Source: Clostridium manihotivorum
Lineage (GTDB): Bacteria > Bacillota > Clostridia > Clostridiales > Clostridiaceae
Reading direction: 5' to 3'
Length of the DNA stretch: 64,000 nucleotides
NCBI RefSeq assembly: GCF_004015185.1
Contig: NZ_CP025746.1
Span: forward strand, 2,435,776-2,499,775
A program made the translations under genes and the position numbers. Shown here piece after piece: positions 46,303 to 55,942 of this stretch. The first letter of the stretch is position 1; every line of letters begins with the position of its first letter. The notes under the pieces are model-generated. The model ran no database searches. It saw nothing but the letters and a program-made list of their open reading frames with translations, and was not told where the DNA came from.

Positions 46303-46782
46303 CTAGTGAGTCATCCATTTATGCTTATTACTAAAGGTTTCGAAATCATACTTAGATACATATTCAAACTCACTATCATTCTTTTTTTCATAAGCTTCAG
46401 GAGCAATGTATAAAAGCGATTCAAGCTCTAAATCTCTTGGCATCTCACTGGGGGTATTAAGAACTTCATAGTATAACTCTTTGCCGTTTGCAACAACTAC
46501 GCACCGAGCATATAAAAATAGGTCTTCGGAGAAAGGTTCATCTTCATTTATATATGAATCTTCTCCTATATTCTTTGCATATTGAATCCCATCCAAATCG
46601 TAGAGAAGCTTTGATAGGATATCATAAAAGGCAAAAATGTCTTCATTGGGCTTTTTAGATAAGTAATTGATTGCTCTTTTTAGTACTTTTTCATCATCAC
46701 CAGAGTATCTCCAATCTAACATGGATATTATATTCCAAAATTCATTTTCATCCATAGGTTTATTGTTTATATTCTTTAACAT
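46303..46782 (-). CDS. DUF4240 domain-containing protein
   Basis: 159 residues matching DUF4240: MDENEFWNIISMLDWRYSGD at the start, KPNEDIFAFYDILSKLLYDL, then FLYARCVVVANGKELYYEVL. The family is cytoplasmic, helical and of unknown role, common in accessory regions and sometimes linked to polymorphic toxin immunity. AAGGAGGGAG precedes ATG 46782. A degenerate left half of a family A repeat (CCCTATATGGCAACTTAATT) lies downstream at about 46230. Confidence 0.8.
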   Translation of the reverse strand: MLKNINNKPMDENEFWNIISMLDWRYSGDDEKVLKRAINYLSKKPNEDIFAFYDILSKLLYDLDGIQYAKNIGEDSYINEDEPFSEDLFLYARCVVVANGKELYYEVLNTPSEMPRDLELESLLYIAPEAYEKKNDSEFEYVSKYDFETFSNKHKWMTH

Positions 46783-46904
46783 AGAGGACTCCCTCCTTCT
46801 TAGTTAATATTGTGATACTAGTTTTTATCTATTGGAATACAATAAAAATTAGTTTGCAAATCTAAATTGTTTTTATCTACACAATTACTTGAAAGATATT
46901 AAAT

Positions 46905-47315
46905 TCAACTTACAATATCAGTAGCACGCAACTCTATTTCAGTACCTTCTGGAGCCTTTATTTTAAGGAGAGCTTCTCCTAAAACCTTATAAACTACCTT
47001 GCCATTTTTAAGCTTAAAATCGTTATAGCCAAGTGACTTAATTCTTTCATATTCTGCTTCCACATCATCAACCATAAATGCCATATGTACTGGTCCTGCA
47101 TTTAAAGAATTCCATTTATTAAAGTTATCACCTTCCTTAGGAGTTTGAAGTTCAATCATAAAATCGCCAAGCTTTAACCAGGTATTAAAGGATCTTCCAT
47201 GAAAGTTTGGAGTTTCGTTAACTATCTGAAAGCCTAAGATTGTTGTGTAAAAATCTAGAGATTCCTTGTATTTTTCTGTTTGAATGCATATGTGATGTAC
47301 TTTTTTAATACTCAT
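46905..47315 (-). CDS. VOC family (glyoxalase/bleomycin resistance) protein
   Basis: 136 residues, one VOC module pair: VHHICIQTEKYKESLDFYTT with the first metal-ligand position (His 6 or 7), FMIELQTPKEG, GPVHMAFMVDDVEAEY with the second His, and the closing GTEIELRA with the final Glu. Three of the four usual ligand positions (His, His, Glu) can be recognised, so a divalent-metal enzyme is likely, but the reaction is unknown. GGAG before ATG 47315 decides the start over 47327. Confidence 0.8.
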   Translation of the reverse strand: MSIKKVHHICIQTEKYKESLDFYTTILGFQIVNETPNFHGRSFNTWLKLGDFMIELQTPKEGDNFNKWNSLNAGPVHMAFMVDDVEAEYERIKSLGYNDFKLKNGKVVYKVLGEALLKIKAPEGTEIELRATDIVS

Positions 47316-47579
47316 AATTTTCTCCATTTCTCAGTTTATTAGTCAGTAATTATAACAGTTTCAGAGTTTTTATTCAATATATGGAGTAGCTAGTTACTAT
47401 ACATGCACAGGTATTTTTTTATTGTTTAGGAATAAGTTTCATAGCTTATTTAAACAATTTTGCAAATCCAGTTAAAAGTCTTTTAAGGTAGATCTTATTT
47501 TTTAGCAAATAGCTAAATTGTTAGTAGAAATTTCACGAGGATTTGTAGTATATAGTTGGACTATCTATATTAAAAATAC

Positions 47580-48311
47580 TTAAAGTTCAAGATAGTACCA
47601 ACTTATTCCTAATAACCCGTGTTTCAAGCCAATAAATACTCGTTCATTTTCAGAAACTTGGTTGTAAGAATCTTCAGATACTGCAACTACGGAATTGCCA
47701 TTCATATTGCCCCAAGGAGATACTACCACTTGGTCAACATTAATTCTTATCTTTTCACCGCTAGTATAGATCTCTTTATTTATGATTGAGGTAGTGTATA
47801 GGGTCGGATTAGAATTATCATATAGATAATTAATATTTGTTATCAAACCAAAAGAATATGATGGAATTGAGATTAGAAGAAAAAATAATGATGTAATATT
47901 TTTAAATGAAACATGATTTATAAATATCATGGATAAAGTTAGAATTATACATGTTATGGTAAAGTATATCCAAAATATAGATGTATAAATAGTATTACTA
48001 CAAATAAAACCTGTAAGACTAATGGATAATGAATTAAGGGAGATTGTTATTCCAACAGAAGGACGAGAACCATCTGTTACAATAAAGCCAACATCCTTAT
48101 TGAATATAATTAAAATAATAAATCCAGCTAATCCAAAGATTATGCTTATAGTAATGGAAAGCTTAAAAGGACTGGGGTAAAATAGTGCCCACAGTGCTGA
48201 TAGTACACCAAGGATATTGTAAGATTGCACAATATTATCAATAAAAGCACTTTTATGAATTACTTCTATCTTGTTTTTTCTTCTACCTCTCTTTTTTCTT
48301 TTATTTGGTAT
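47580..48311 (-). CDS. Membrane protein with possible ATA start, unknown function
   Basis: 243 residues if started at ATA 48311, which stands six bases after AGGTGATT. This adds a basic N-terminus (PNKRKKRGRRKNKIEVIHKS) to the hydrophobic protein. The alternative is GTG 48230, which has no ribosome site. Five membrane helices follow (FKLSITISIIFGLAGFIILI, TIYTSIFWIYFTITCIILTL and others), then an external tail (about 165-243) with INVDQVVVSPWGNMNGNS. A mutated ATG is possible. No family is recognised. Confidence 0.5.
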   Translation of the reverse strand: MPNKRKKRGRRKNKIEVIHKSAFIDNIVQSYNILGVLSALWALFYPSPFKLSITISIIFGLAGFIILIIFNKDVGFIVTDGSRPSVGITISLNSLSISLTGFICSNTIYTSIFWIYFTITCIILTLSMIFINHVSFKNITSLFFLLISIPSYSFGLITNINYLYDNSNPTLYTTSIINKEIYTSGEKIRINVDQVVVSPWGNMNGNSVVAVSEDSYNQVSENERVFIGLKHGLLGISWYYLEL

Positions 48312-48750
48312 TTTGAATCACCTACTTTTTGATTGTCTTAAAATTAAGTTATTAAAAAGAATAACTTTCATAAGATAGTATCTTTTATGGTAATCAATAT
48401 AGATAATAGTAAGATTCCATAATTAAACATATATTTTATTATATATTAAGATGCTTGGTATCATCAAATACTTAGTGTGAACATTTCCATTAAAAATCAA
48501 AATGCAAAATATTCTAACTGAAAGCAGGGCGTTTTTTAAAATTCATAACTTCAAAAAGCCCATAAAAATATTAAGATTCTTAAGGATTTCTTACAAATTA
48601 ATTAAAATCACCAAATAATTACAAAAATAACATATAATACGATTGTATTAGATAAGCATATTGAAGAAAGTCGTTTTATTAATAAGTTGATATAAGATCT
48701 ATGACTATATTAGCAAAACTTATATAAGGATTTTATGTTGGATAAAGAGA

Positions 48751-48854
48751 TATAGGTATCATTTATGAAAACTTAATTTATGCATGTTATATAATCCAGG
48801 CTTATGGGGATTATCGGCCATGTATAAATTAATAATTGAAGTTGGATATCTATA
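48751..48854. repeat. Family A repeat immediately upstream of a replication-type gene
   Basis: TATAGGTATCATTTATG opens, GTTGGATATCTATAG closes; the centre is TATATAATCC with GGGGATTATCGG. The copy ends 29 bases before ATG 48883, between any promoter and the ribosome site, so it would be transcribed. Confidence 0.85.
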
Positions 48855-48882
48855 GTAAACAGCTCTAACTGGAGGAATATTT

Positions 48883-51054
48883 ATGAAGTATTCAATTTTA
48901 GGATTTAAGCAGGATAAGCTTATGGAATTTGGTCTTGATATCAAGGATGCTGCAATACTGAGGTATTTTGTAGATTTCATGGAAACCTTGAAGATGAGAA
49001 GTGAGATTATTGATAAAGAAGTGTATTATTGGGTGAAATATGAGGGCATTATTAACCAGTATCCTATTTTAAAGCTTAATAATGTGGACAGTGTATATAG
49101 AAGATTTAAGAAACTTGTTCAGTTAAATATATTGAAGCATAAAACCATTATTAACAATGGAAAATACTCTTATTATACCTTAGGGGATGGCTATGGTGAG
49201 CTGCTTTATCAGTATAAGGTAAAGGACGCTATTAAAAGCAATGGAGGGTTTGAGGTTATTGACCAGCAGATAATTGATCAGTGTGAAGCTAATCAGTTTG
49301 AGAATTTTTATTTAGATTCTGAGATAGAACAATTTGAGGAAGTAAGCAGAACTAAGGTATTGAATAAACATGAGGAATTAAATAAGCATAAAGAATTAAA
49401 TAAACATAAGGAATTAAATGTCCATGGGAAATTAAGTGTCTATGAGGAACTAAATAGACATGAGGAATTAGATGTCTATGAGAAATTAAATAGTTCCGAG
49501 GAAGTAAATAACTATAAGGAATTGAATAACTATGAGCAGTGGGACAGTTATGAACAATGGGATAGTTACGAAGAATGGGATAGCTATGAGGAGTATGAAA
49601 AGCTTAAGGCTTTAGTAGACTTTGATGATTTTGATGAAGTTGAAGCAACGATGGATATCAGTGAGGTATCTTCAAGTAACCTTAATAGTTGTGAAGAACT
49701 GGACGTACAAAAGAATGCTAATACAGCAGATTACAATCAAGATTTTAGGCATTCTAAAATAGAAGCTTGTGATGCAGGCTTTGAAAAGTCCAGTAAAATA
49801 GATGAAAATCATAATCTCAGCGAGATTACATCGGAATATGACGCTAAGTTAATGGAGATGCTTAAGCATAAGGAACTATATAAGCTGCCTGAAAAAACTG
49901 ATGACTTTGATTACTTTAATGTGGCGGAGAATATAAGAGCTTTAGAAATTGAGTATAACACCGAAGAACGGTATACAGAGGATCTTGAAATGTATGAGGA
50001 AGAGGAGCTTAAGCAAGATAAAATGCTTGATGGATTAAAGCTGATTGCCGATACTAGTGTTTTAGAAGATTTTGATTTTGAAGAGAAAATAAAGCTGTTA
50101 AGAGAAGCTTCTAAAGATGAAGAGGCTAAAGTTCAATCATCCAAAGTAGCTGGAAGTTTAGGAAGTTTAGTAGAAGAATATATGTCAAAATTAAAGAGTA
50201 AGATAGAGAAAGCCAAAGGTATGGAAGAAAATTCATCTTGTAACGGATTATTATCCATAAGGCATCAGGAGGAAAATCCTACAGAAACAGGATTGATAGT
50301 CGGAACAAATGATTATTCTAATAATAATTCTTTTAATAATCTTAATAATAACAATAATAAAGATATTAATGGTAATACAGATACAGATATTTATAAAAAT
50401 AATAATAAGGATATCAATGATGAAGGCAATAAGAACATTAAAAATAAAAACAAGATGAGTATTAGCAACAAGAGCAACAACAGTAATAACAGTAATAAGA
50501 ATGATAAAGATACTAATAAGAATTATAAGGTTTGTATTGACAAAGAGAAAAATACTAATAAGAATTACAAGGTCATTGATAATGGGAAAAATACTAATAG
50601 GAATTATGAGGTTGTTGACAATGAGGAAAATAATATAAACAGTGAGAGTAATGAAAATAAGACTAATAAAGCTAATATCAATAAAGATAGTAAGGATAAT
50701 AACAATGAAAGTAATAAAAGTAATAAAAGTAATAACATTAGTGCTAGCAACAACAGCAATAACATGAGTAATAACAACAAGAATAATCAGAGTAATGTAA
50801 AAAATAAAAATAGCAGCAATAAAAATAATATCAATATTAACAATAACGGCAATAATAAGAAAATTAATCTTAATAGCATTAGGCTCAATAATATAAACAT
50901 CTACAAGAAGAAGGATAAGGACTTAAATAAAAGTATCAACGTCTACAAAAAGAAGGATAAGCACTTCAATAAAAGAAATATAGATTACTTCAGTACTGAT
51001 ATGATGAATTATTTAATTGAAGACGAATTGCTTAAAGCAGATGGATATTTTTAA
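48883..51054 (+). CDS. Replication-initiator-like protein with hexapeptide repeats and Asn-rich tail
   Basis: 723 residues. Residues 1-110 form a winged-helix domain (LDIKDAAILRYFVDFMETLK, VYYWVKYEGIINQYPILKL, DSVYRRFKKLVQLNILKHK) like phage and plasmid replication proteins. Residues about 160-240 are about 13 tandem hexapeptides of ELNKHK/QWDSYE type. An acidic middle follows. Residues about 477-665 are dominated by Asn with Lys and Ser (NNNNNKDINGN and similar), a prion-like composition. The end (about 690-723) is ordered again (RNIDYFSTDMMNYLIEDELL). AACTGGAGGAATATTT precedes ATG 48883. A dnaB gene follows after 240 bases, which supports a replication role. Confidence 0.75.
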   Translation: MKYSILGFKQDKLMEFGLDIKDAAILRYFVDFMETLKMRSEIIDKEVYYWVKYEGIINQYPILKLNNVDSVYRRFKKLVQLNILKHKTIINNGKYSYYTLGDGYGELLYQYKVKDAIKSNGGFEVIDQQIIDQCEANQFENFYLDSEIEQFEEVSRTKVLNKHEELNKHKELNKHKELNVHGKLSVYEELNRHEELDVYEKLNSSEEVNNYKELNNYEQWDSYEQWDSYEEWDSYEEYEKLKALVDFDDFDEVEATMDISEVSSSNLNSCEELDVQKNANTADYNQDFRHSKIEACDAGFEKSSKIDENHNLSEITSEYDAKLMEMLKHKELYKLPEKTDDFDYFNVAENIRALEIEYNTEERYTEDLEMYEEEELKQDKMLDGLKLIADTSVLEDFDFEEKIKLLREASKDEEAKVQSSKVAGSLGSLVEEYMSKLKSKIEKAKGMEENSSCNGLLSIRHQEENPTETGLIVGTNDYSNNNSFNNLNNNNNKDINGNTDTDIYKNNNKDINDEGNKNIKNKNKMSISNKSNNSNNSNKNDKDTNKNYKVCIDKEKNTNKNYKVIDNGKNTNRNYEVVDNEENNINSESNENKTNKANINKDSKDNNNESNKSNKSNNISASNNSNNMSNNNKNNQSNVKNKNSSNKNNININNNGNNKKINLNSIRLNNINIYKKKDKDLNKSINVYKKKDKHFNKRNIDYFSTDMMNYLIEDELLKADGYF

Positions 51055-51163
51055 GGTTTTTAGCTGTTATTAGAAGTTTACTTGAAGATAATTAGAAGCT
51101 ATAAATTTTGTTAACAAGTGGGACAACTATAAGACATAGCAGATAAGTATAATACTTATAATT

Positions 51164-51200
51164 TATGATAAATAATCTATGATAAATATTTTATGATAAG
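51164..51200 (+). repeat. Three short direct repeats, iteron-like
   Basis: TATGATAA occurs at 51164, 51179 and 51192 within TTTATGATAAATAATC-type contexts, between the initiator-like gene and dnaB. Initiators often bind such repeats, but AT-rich chance repeats are common here. Confidence 0.3.
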
Positions 51201-51296
51201 ACCTAGTGCTCGAAGGAGTCTGTTATCAAGTTAGAGCCAACGGGATATCAGATGCTGAGTTTAGATATAGGAAATCTTTAATTTGGGAGGGAAACT

Positions 51297-52640
51297 ATGG
51301 ATACATTAAGATCAGTACCAAAATCTGAAAATGCAGAGCAGGCGGTGCTTGGATGTATACTTGAAAAGGGTAATGTTGATGAATTAATAGGGGTTTTAGA
51401 GGAAAGTGATTTTTATCGAGGAGCTCATAAATTTATATTTGCCTGTATTTTAAACATGTACAAAAAGAATAAGAGTATTGATGTTATTACTGTAGCTGAG
51501 GAGTTAAAGGGTATGGACATGCTAACTACGGTTGGTGGAGTATCTTATCTGATGGAGCTCAAGGAAGGGTATATGACTTCAGAAAATATTTTGGACTATG
51601 CTGCTATTGTGAAGGATAAAGCTATTAAAAGGAATTTCATAGTTGCCTCTAAAGAAGTGCTGGAAGAGGCTTGTAAGGATAAAATTGCTGCAAGTGAGTT
51701 GTTTGTAAAAGCAGAGAATTCAATATTTAACATAAACTACAGCAATGCTAAGAGCTTTCAAACTATAGGCAGCTGCATCGAGGAGTCTATGATAAATATA
51801 GAGCAAAACTATGGAAAGGGCGGAGGGTTACTTGGTATATCTACAGGCTTTAAGAATCTGGATAGATATCTAAGTGGTTTTCAAAAAACAGATTTTATAA
51901 TATTAGCGGCTAGGCCATCTATGGGGAAGACAGCTTTTGCACTTAACTTAGCGAGTAATATATCAGAGCATTCACAAGTAGCTTTTTTTAGTTTAGAAAT
52001 GAGTAAGGCACAGTTATCTCATAGAATGCTGGCTTCGGCCTGTCATCTGGATTTGACTAGGGTAAGAAGTGGTAACCTAAAGGACAATGAATGGGTAAAG
52101 CTAGTGAATGCCAATTCTAGACTTTATAAGAAGGATATGCAGATAGATGATTCCGCGGCCTTAGATGTAAATGAGATAAAATCAAAATGTAAAAAGCTAA
52201 AGTTCCTAAGAGGATTAGATGTGGTGATTATTGATTATATCCAGCTTGTAAGGCTTAAGGAGAAAGCCTACTCCAGGGAGCAGGAGGTGAGCAAGGTATC
52301 TGCTGCATTAAAGAATATGGCAAAGGAGCTTGATATAACAGTTATAGCCTTGTCTCAGCTTTCTAGAGCCCCAGAACAAAGAGCAGATCACAGACCACAG
52401 CTTGGAGACTTGAGGGATTCAGGATCTCTAGAACAAGATGCAGATGTAATAATGTTTCTATATAGAGATGAATACTACAACAAATCCTCAGAGCTTAAAA
52501 ATATAGCTGAAATACTAATAAGCAAAAATAGAAATGGACAAGTTGGTGGTGTCAGATTCACCTGGATCCCTACAAGCCAGAAGTTTGGAGAGATTGCATC
52601 AGATAGTAGAGTGCAGCAGTACAAGAACTACTTGAACTGA
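51297..52640 (+). CDS. dnaB: Replicative DNA helicase DnaB
   Basis: 447 residues of normal DnaB length. The N-terminal domain (KSENAEQAVLGCILEKGN) binds primase; the RecA-like motor has Walker A in ARPSMGKTAFALNLA (about 208-222), Walker B in VVIIDYIQLV (about 313-322) and the later ALSQLSRAPEQR and DLRDSGSLEQDADVIMFLYR motifs. It unwinds DNA ahead of the fork as a hexamer. GGGAGGGAAACT precedes ATG 51297. Being downstream of an initiator-like gene and not next to ribosomal protein L9, it is probably an accessory copy of phage or plasmid type. Confidence 0.9.
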   Translation: MDTLRSVPKSENAEQAVLGCILEKGNVDELIGVLEESDFYRGAHKFIFACILNMYKKNKSIDVITVAEELKGMDMLTTVGGVSYLMELKEGYMTSENILDYAAIVKDKAIKRNFIVASKEVLEEACKDKIAASELFVKAENSIFNINYSNAKSFQTIGSCIEESMINIEQNYGKGGGLLGISTGFKNLDRYLSGFQKTDFIILAARPSMGKTAFALNLASNISEHSQVAFFSLEMSKAQLSHRMLASACHLDLTRVRSGNLKDNEWVKLVNANSRLYKKDMQIDDSAALDVNEIKSKCKKLKFLRGLDVVIIDYIQLVRLKEKAYSREQEVSKVSAALKNMAKELDITVIALSQLSRAPEQRADHRPQLGDLRDSGSLEQDADVIMFLYRDEYYNKSSELKNIAEILISKNRNGQVGGVRFTWIPTSQKFGEIASDSRVQQYKNYLN

Positions 52641-52676
52641 CAGGGACAGAGGTGGACGAGGGACATGGGGACGGAG

Positions 52677-54397
52677 CGAAACCACTGAAAAAGTAGCATC
52701 TTTTAGACAATAAAAAACGGCTTCTTCAATAAAAATAGATTAAACATCCTTTATTTGTAAAAAACTTCAGTATATCTAATAAAAAGGAGGATACCAGCTT
52801 GGCTATCCTCTTCAAATTTACCGCTAATGCCGTTAACCGGGCTTGCATGCCCATGCTTCTTAGACCATACCCTTTGGCACGGTCTAACCCATGAAATCTC
52901 TTCATTTCACCATTTTTCCACTCATTACAGGAACGATTTTTATATTTTTCTAGAAAATCTTGAGTCTTTGCACGTTGACTATACTCGTAGTACTCATGTG
53001 CATTTACTCCAACTTCTAAAGTTCTTGCTGACACTTTACCATTAATACATTCAGAACGGTGTGGACAATCTTTACATATTTCTTTGTCAAAAGTATATCT
53101 AAAACTTTTTTACCACTTTTATTGATTTTTTGCTTTCTTTTTTACTGTATTGTTTCCATATTTACAATACCATTGGTCGGAGTCTTTATTATAATTAAAT
53201 TTACTCTCATCGATACGATATACAGATTCACTAACAGGTATATAAGCTTCTGCTTGATCTTCTTTAATTAAGTCTAAAATGGGTTTTCTAAAGTATGCTT
53301 TATCACCATAAACTTCTTCCGCTTCAATCCCTGCTTCTTTCGTTAGCTCGTATAATTCTTTAAAACCTGTTCCGTCAACATAAGCTCCATCATGTACTGC
53401 TACCGCAGTGATTATACGTTCTGAACCTGTAGTCATTATAAATTCTGTCTTGTATCCAAAAAACTATCAGTTTTACTTTTGTTTCCCACTCTTGCATCTT
53501 GGTCTACTAATGAACGTACTCCTTTTTGTTGAATAAATTTCTCATCGGATATGATTTCACGAGCATTCTTAATAACCGCTGCGGTAGCAGAAGTATCAGG
53601 ATTTTCTATATGATTTTCTGCTTTCTCCATAAGATCTTCCAAGTATGCTTTCATTGTTTCTTTGGCTACTTTGTGATCGTCGATTGCTTTATAATCAGGA
53701 ATGTTTGCATCAACATCCTCAGGTATTGACCCTCTTTCTTCTTCTAGGTTCTTTAGGACTTTTTTTTAGCTAAGTGTTTTAATACTCTCTCAGGAACTAA
53801 CTTACCTGTATTAGCATGTGTATGAGTAGCATCAATGCTTATACTATGTCCTTTTATAATTCCTTTTTCAACGCATTGTTTTACAACTTCTTTTATGATC
53901 TCATCCATTGTAACTTCTTGTAGTCTATGAACTCTAAATTTAGCAAGAAGACTTGGATGCGGAAGTTCCTCTTCTGGGTTTAAGCCAACAAACCACATGG
54001 ATGCAAGATTTAAAGAAGTTTCTTCTATTATTTTTTCATCCGATAGATTATATAAATATTGTAAAATCAACAATCTTATCATCATTTCCGGTTCCTTTGC
54101 GGGACGGCCATAATATTTGCAATAAGAACTTTCAAGAAGTTTATTAACAAAACTAAAATCCACAGCTTGATCAATTAGTTTCAATATATGATTATCGGGA
54201 ATTTTGTGGTATAATATAGAATATAGACTGTATTGTTTTGATTGATTTCTTAACATATGGTTGAAACCCCCTTTTTGGTTATGGTTGTCGCAATTCCATT
54301 ATACCATTTTAAGGGGGTTTTTTGTATTTTATTCTACTTTATTCTGATTTATTTTACATATTTTCAAATATTTATAATATGTTTTTCAGTGGTTTCG
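52677..54397. mobile_element. IS1182 family insertion sequence (1.72 kb)
   Basis: CGAAACCACTGAAAAA (52677-52692) and its exact inverse TTTTTCAGTGGTTTCG (54382-54397) are the terminal repeats. GACGGAG is duplicated at 52670-52676 and 54398-54404. The single transposase gene runs leftward and is broken. A hairpin with arms ACCCCCTT/AAGGGGGT and a T-run lies at about 54265-54326, in front of the transposase start. The target is one arm of a REP-like palindrome. Confidence 0.85.
52726..54256 (-). pseudogene. IS1182 transposase, three frameshifts
   Basis: The start ATG 54256 opens SKQYSLYSILYHKIPDNHIL and the family N-terminal domain, with the first catalytic Asp in SISIDATHTHAN. The frame breaks at an A8 (minus strand) run near 53760. 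The next piece (53436-53654) breaks at about 53460, where T6 replaces the T7 needed to read FFGYKTEFIMTTG. The third (53119-53436, EEVYGDKAYFRKP with the second Asp) breaks near 53110, and the last covers the CKDCPHRSEC region and 52726-53034 (the RAKGYGLRSMGMQARLTALA end). All breaks are single-base changes in or beside homopolymers. No functional transposase results. Confidence 0.85.
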
Positions 54398-54453
54398 GAC
54401 GGAGCTTCTGTCCCAGGTAGATGGAGGGACAGAAGCTCCGTCCCCCTGTCCCT
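54398..54453. repeat. REP-like GC-rich palindrome split by the IS1182 element
   Basis: GACGGAGCTTCTGTCCC (54398-54414) and its perfect inverse (54426-54442) flank an 11-base loop. The right arm continues to 54453 (CCCCTGTCCCT) and pairs with AGGGACATGGGGACGGAG left of the element (52659-52676), so the uninterrupted arms were 28 bases with one mismatch. It is strikingly GC-rich for this genome. It may also have ended dnaB transcription. Confidence 0.85.
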
Positions 54454-54534
54454 ATTAAGTCGCAAACTATAGGCTACGGATAAGATAGAATCAGGGTATA
54501 TATCACTAATAAATAGAAGTTATTGGAGGCTACA

Positions 54535-55248
54535 ATGTTTTCGTATGATAATATTCAGAAATTTAATGATACTGAGATTCATATGTATAAGTTTATTGTT
54601 GATAACGGAGAAAAGATTCCATATATGACTATTCGGGAATTGGCTGAGATGATGCATGTTTCCACATCAACAATCCTTAGATTTTGCTATAAATTGGACT
54701 GTAATGGGTACAAGGAATTCAAAGAAAGACTTAAGAAATATTTAAGTAATATAAAGGAAATGCCTCCTCAAAATGATTTAGTTGAGCTGTTAGATTACTT
54801 TAAAAGAACTAACACTAATTCCTTTGAGCAGAAAATAGAGCAAGGTGCTGATTTTATTAGAAAAGCGGAAACCGTTATATTTATAGGAGGGGGTTCTTCT
54901 GGTACACTGGCCAGATATGGAGCAAGATATTTCTCTAATTTGGGTAAGTTTTCAATTGGATTAGAAGACGCTTATTATCCAATTACAAAAGATATGGCGA
55001 GTCCTACAGTAATAATTGTACTTTCAGTTTCAGGAGAAACAAAAGAGATTATTAATTTAATTGACCGCTTCAAAGCTAACAAATGTAATATCTTGAGCAT
55101 CACCAATCAAACTAATTCCACTATTGCAAAAATGTCAGATTGGAACATCTCTTATAATATGAATATTCATAAAGTTAATGGTGGATATAATGCGACAACC
55201 CAGGTACCTGTAATGTTCCTGATAGAAGCATTGGCAAGAAGAATTTAA
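54535..55248 (+). CDS. MurR/RpiR family transcriptional regulator
   Basis: 237 residues. The N-terminal RpiR helix-turn-helix is TIRELAEMMHVSTSTILRFC then YKLDCNGYKEFKERLKKYL (about 35-75). The C-terminal SIS domain (about 110-230) has AETVIFIGGGSSGTLARYGA and VIIVLSVSGETKEIINLIDR, the phosphosugar-binding loop. It should control sugar or amino-sugar use with a phosphosugar as effector. GGAGG before ATG 54535 is preferred to the TTG at 54523. The acetyltransferase gene follows on the same strand. Confidence 0.9.
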   Translation: MFSYDNIQKFNDTEIHMYKFIVDNGEKIPYMTIRELAEMMHVSTSTILRFCYKLDCNGYKEFKERLKKYLSNIKEMPPQNDLVELLDYFKRTNTNSFEQKIEQGADFIRKAETVIFIGGGSSGTLARYGARYFSNLGKFSIGLEDAYYPITKDMASPTVIIVLSVSGETKEIINLIDRFKANKCNILSITNQTNSTIAKMSDWNISYNMNIHKVNGGYNATTQVPVMFLIEALARRI

Positions 55249-55333
55249 AGTTTGAGACATCTTGTTACTAGTTGTGTAACAGAATTTTTTTTACACTATT
55301 ATTAGATGTGGTGGAGAAGGAGGAATGTAATAA

Positions 55334-55942
55334 ATGAAAACAGAATTTGAAAAGTGTATGTCAGGAGAAATCTACAACTGCCATGATGAAGTTTTTCTAG
55401 AGTTTAAAAAGAGAACCAGAACATTACTATCCCAATATAATAGCCTTGCTTATGATCTTAAGGAAGAAAAAAGAGAAGTTTTACGGAACCTTTTGGGTAA
55501 TATAGGTACTAATGTATCGGTGGGTTCTCCATTTATCTGTGATTATGGCTGCAATATTCATTTGGGCAATAATGTGTCTATCAATATGAATTGTACTTTT
55601 GTTGATTGTAATAAAATCAATATAGGCAATAATGTTCTTATTGCATCTAATGTACAGATTTATACAGCTACTCATCCGGTAGAATTGGCAGAGCGATTAA
55701 CCCAGGATTGGAATCAGGAAAGCGGGGAATATTTTTGTCGTACCTATGCACTTCCAGTGACTATTGGTGATGGATGTTGGATTGGCGGAGGCGTAATTAT
55801 TCTGCCTGGAATCAATATAGGAAATGGCAGTGTTGTAGGAGCAGGTAGTGTTGTAACAAAGGATATTCCTGAAGATTGTGTAGCGGTTGGAAACCCATGT
55901 AGGGTAATTCGAAGAATTAATGGAACTTGCAAACATGATTAA
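55334..55942 (+). CDS. Sugar O-acetyltransferase (maltose/galactoside acetyltransferase family)
   Basis: 202 residues. An N-terminal Mac domain (FEKCMSGEIYNCHDEVFLEF) leads to left-handed beta-helix hexapeptide repeats (IGTNVSVGSPF, IHLGNNVSINMN, INIGNNVLIASNV). The catalytic His lies in the YTATHPVE motif (about residue 115), and the acetyl-CoA site includes GDGCWIGGGVIILPGINIG. The enzyme acetylates a sugar or glycoside. AAGGAGG precedes ATG 55334. The next gene (HAD type) overlaps its end by eight bases, and the RpiR regulator precedes it, suggesting a small sugar-response operon. Confidence 0.88.
   Translation: MKTEFEKCMSGEIYNCHDEVFLEFKKRTRTLLSQYNSLAYDLKEEKREVLRNLLGNIGTNVSVGSPFICDYGCNIHLGNNVSINMNCTFVDCNKINIGNNVLIASNVQIYTATHPVELAERLTQDWNQESGEYFCRTYALPVTIGDGCWIGGGVIILPGINIGNGSVVGAGSVVTKDIPEDCVAVGNPCRVIRRINGTCKHD

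Noticed and set aside
49362..49600. Regular repeats that could suggest a CRISPR array
   Set aside because: The 18-bp units are contiguous, in frame and encode hexapeptides; there are no spacers or cas genes.
54265..54326. Hairpin upstream of the IS1182 transposase as a riboswitch
   Set aside because: A simple CCCCC/GGGGG stem with a T-run is explained as a terminator that blocks outside transcription.
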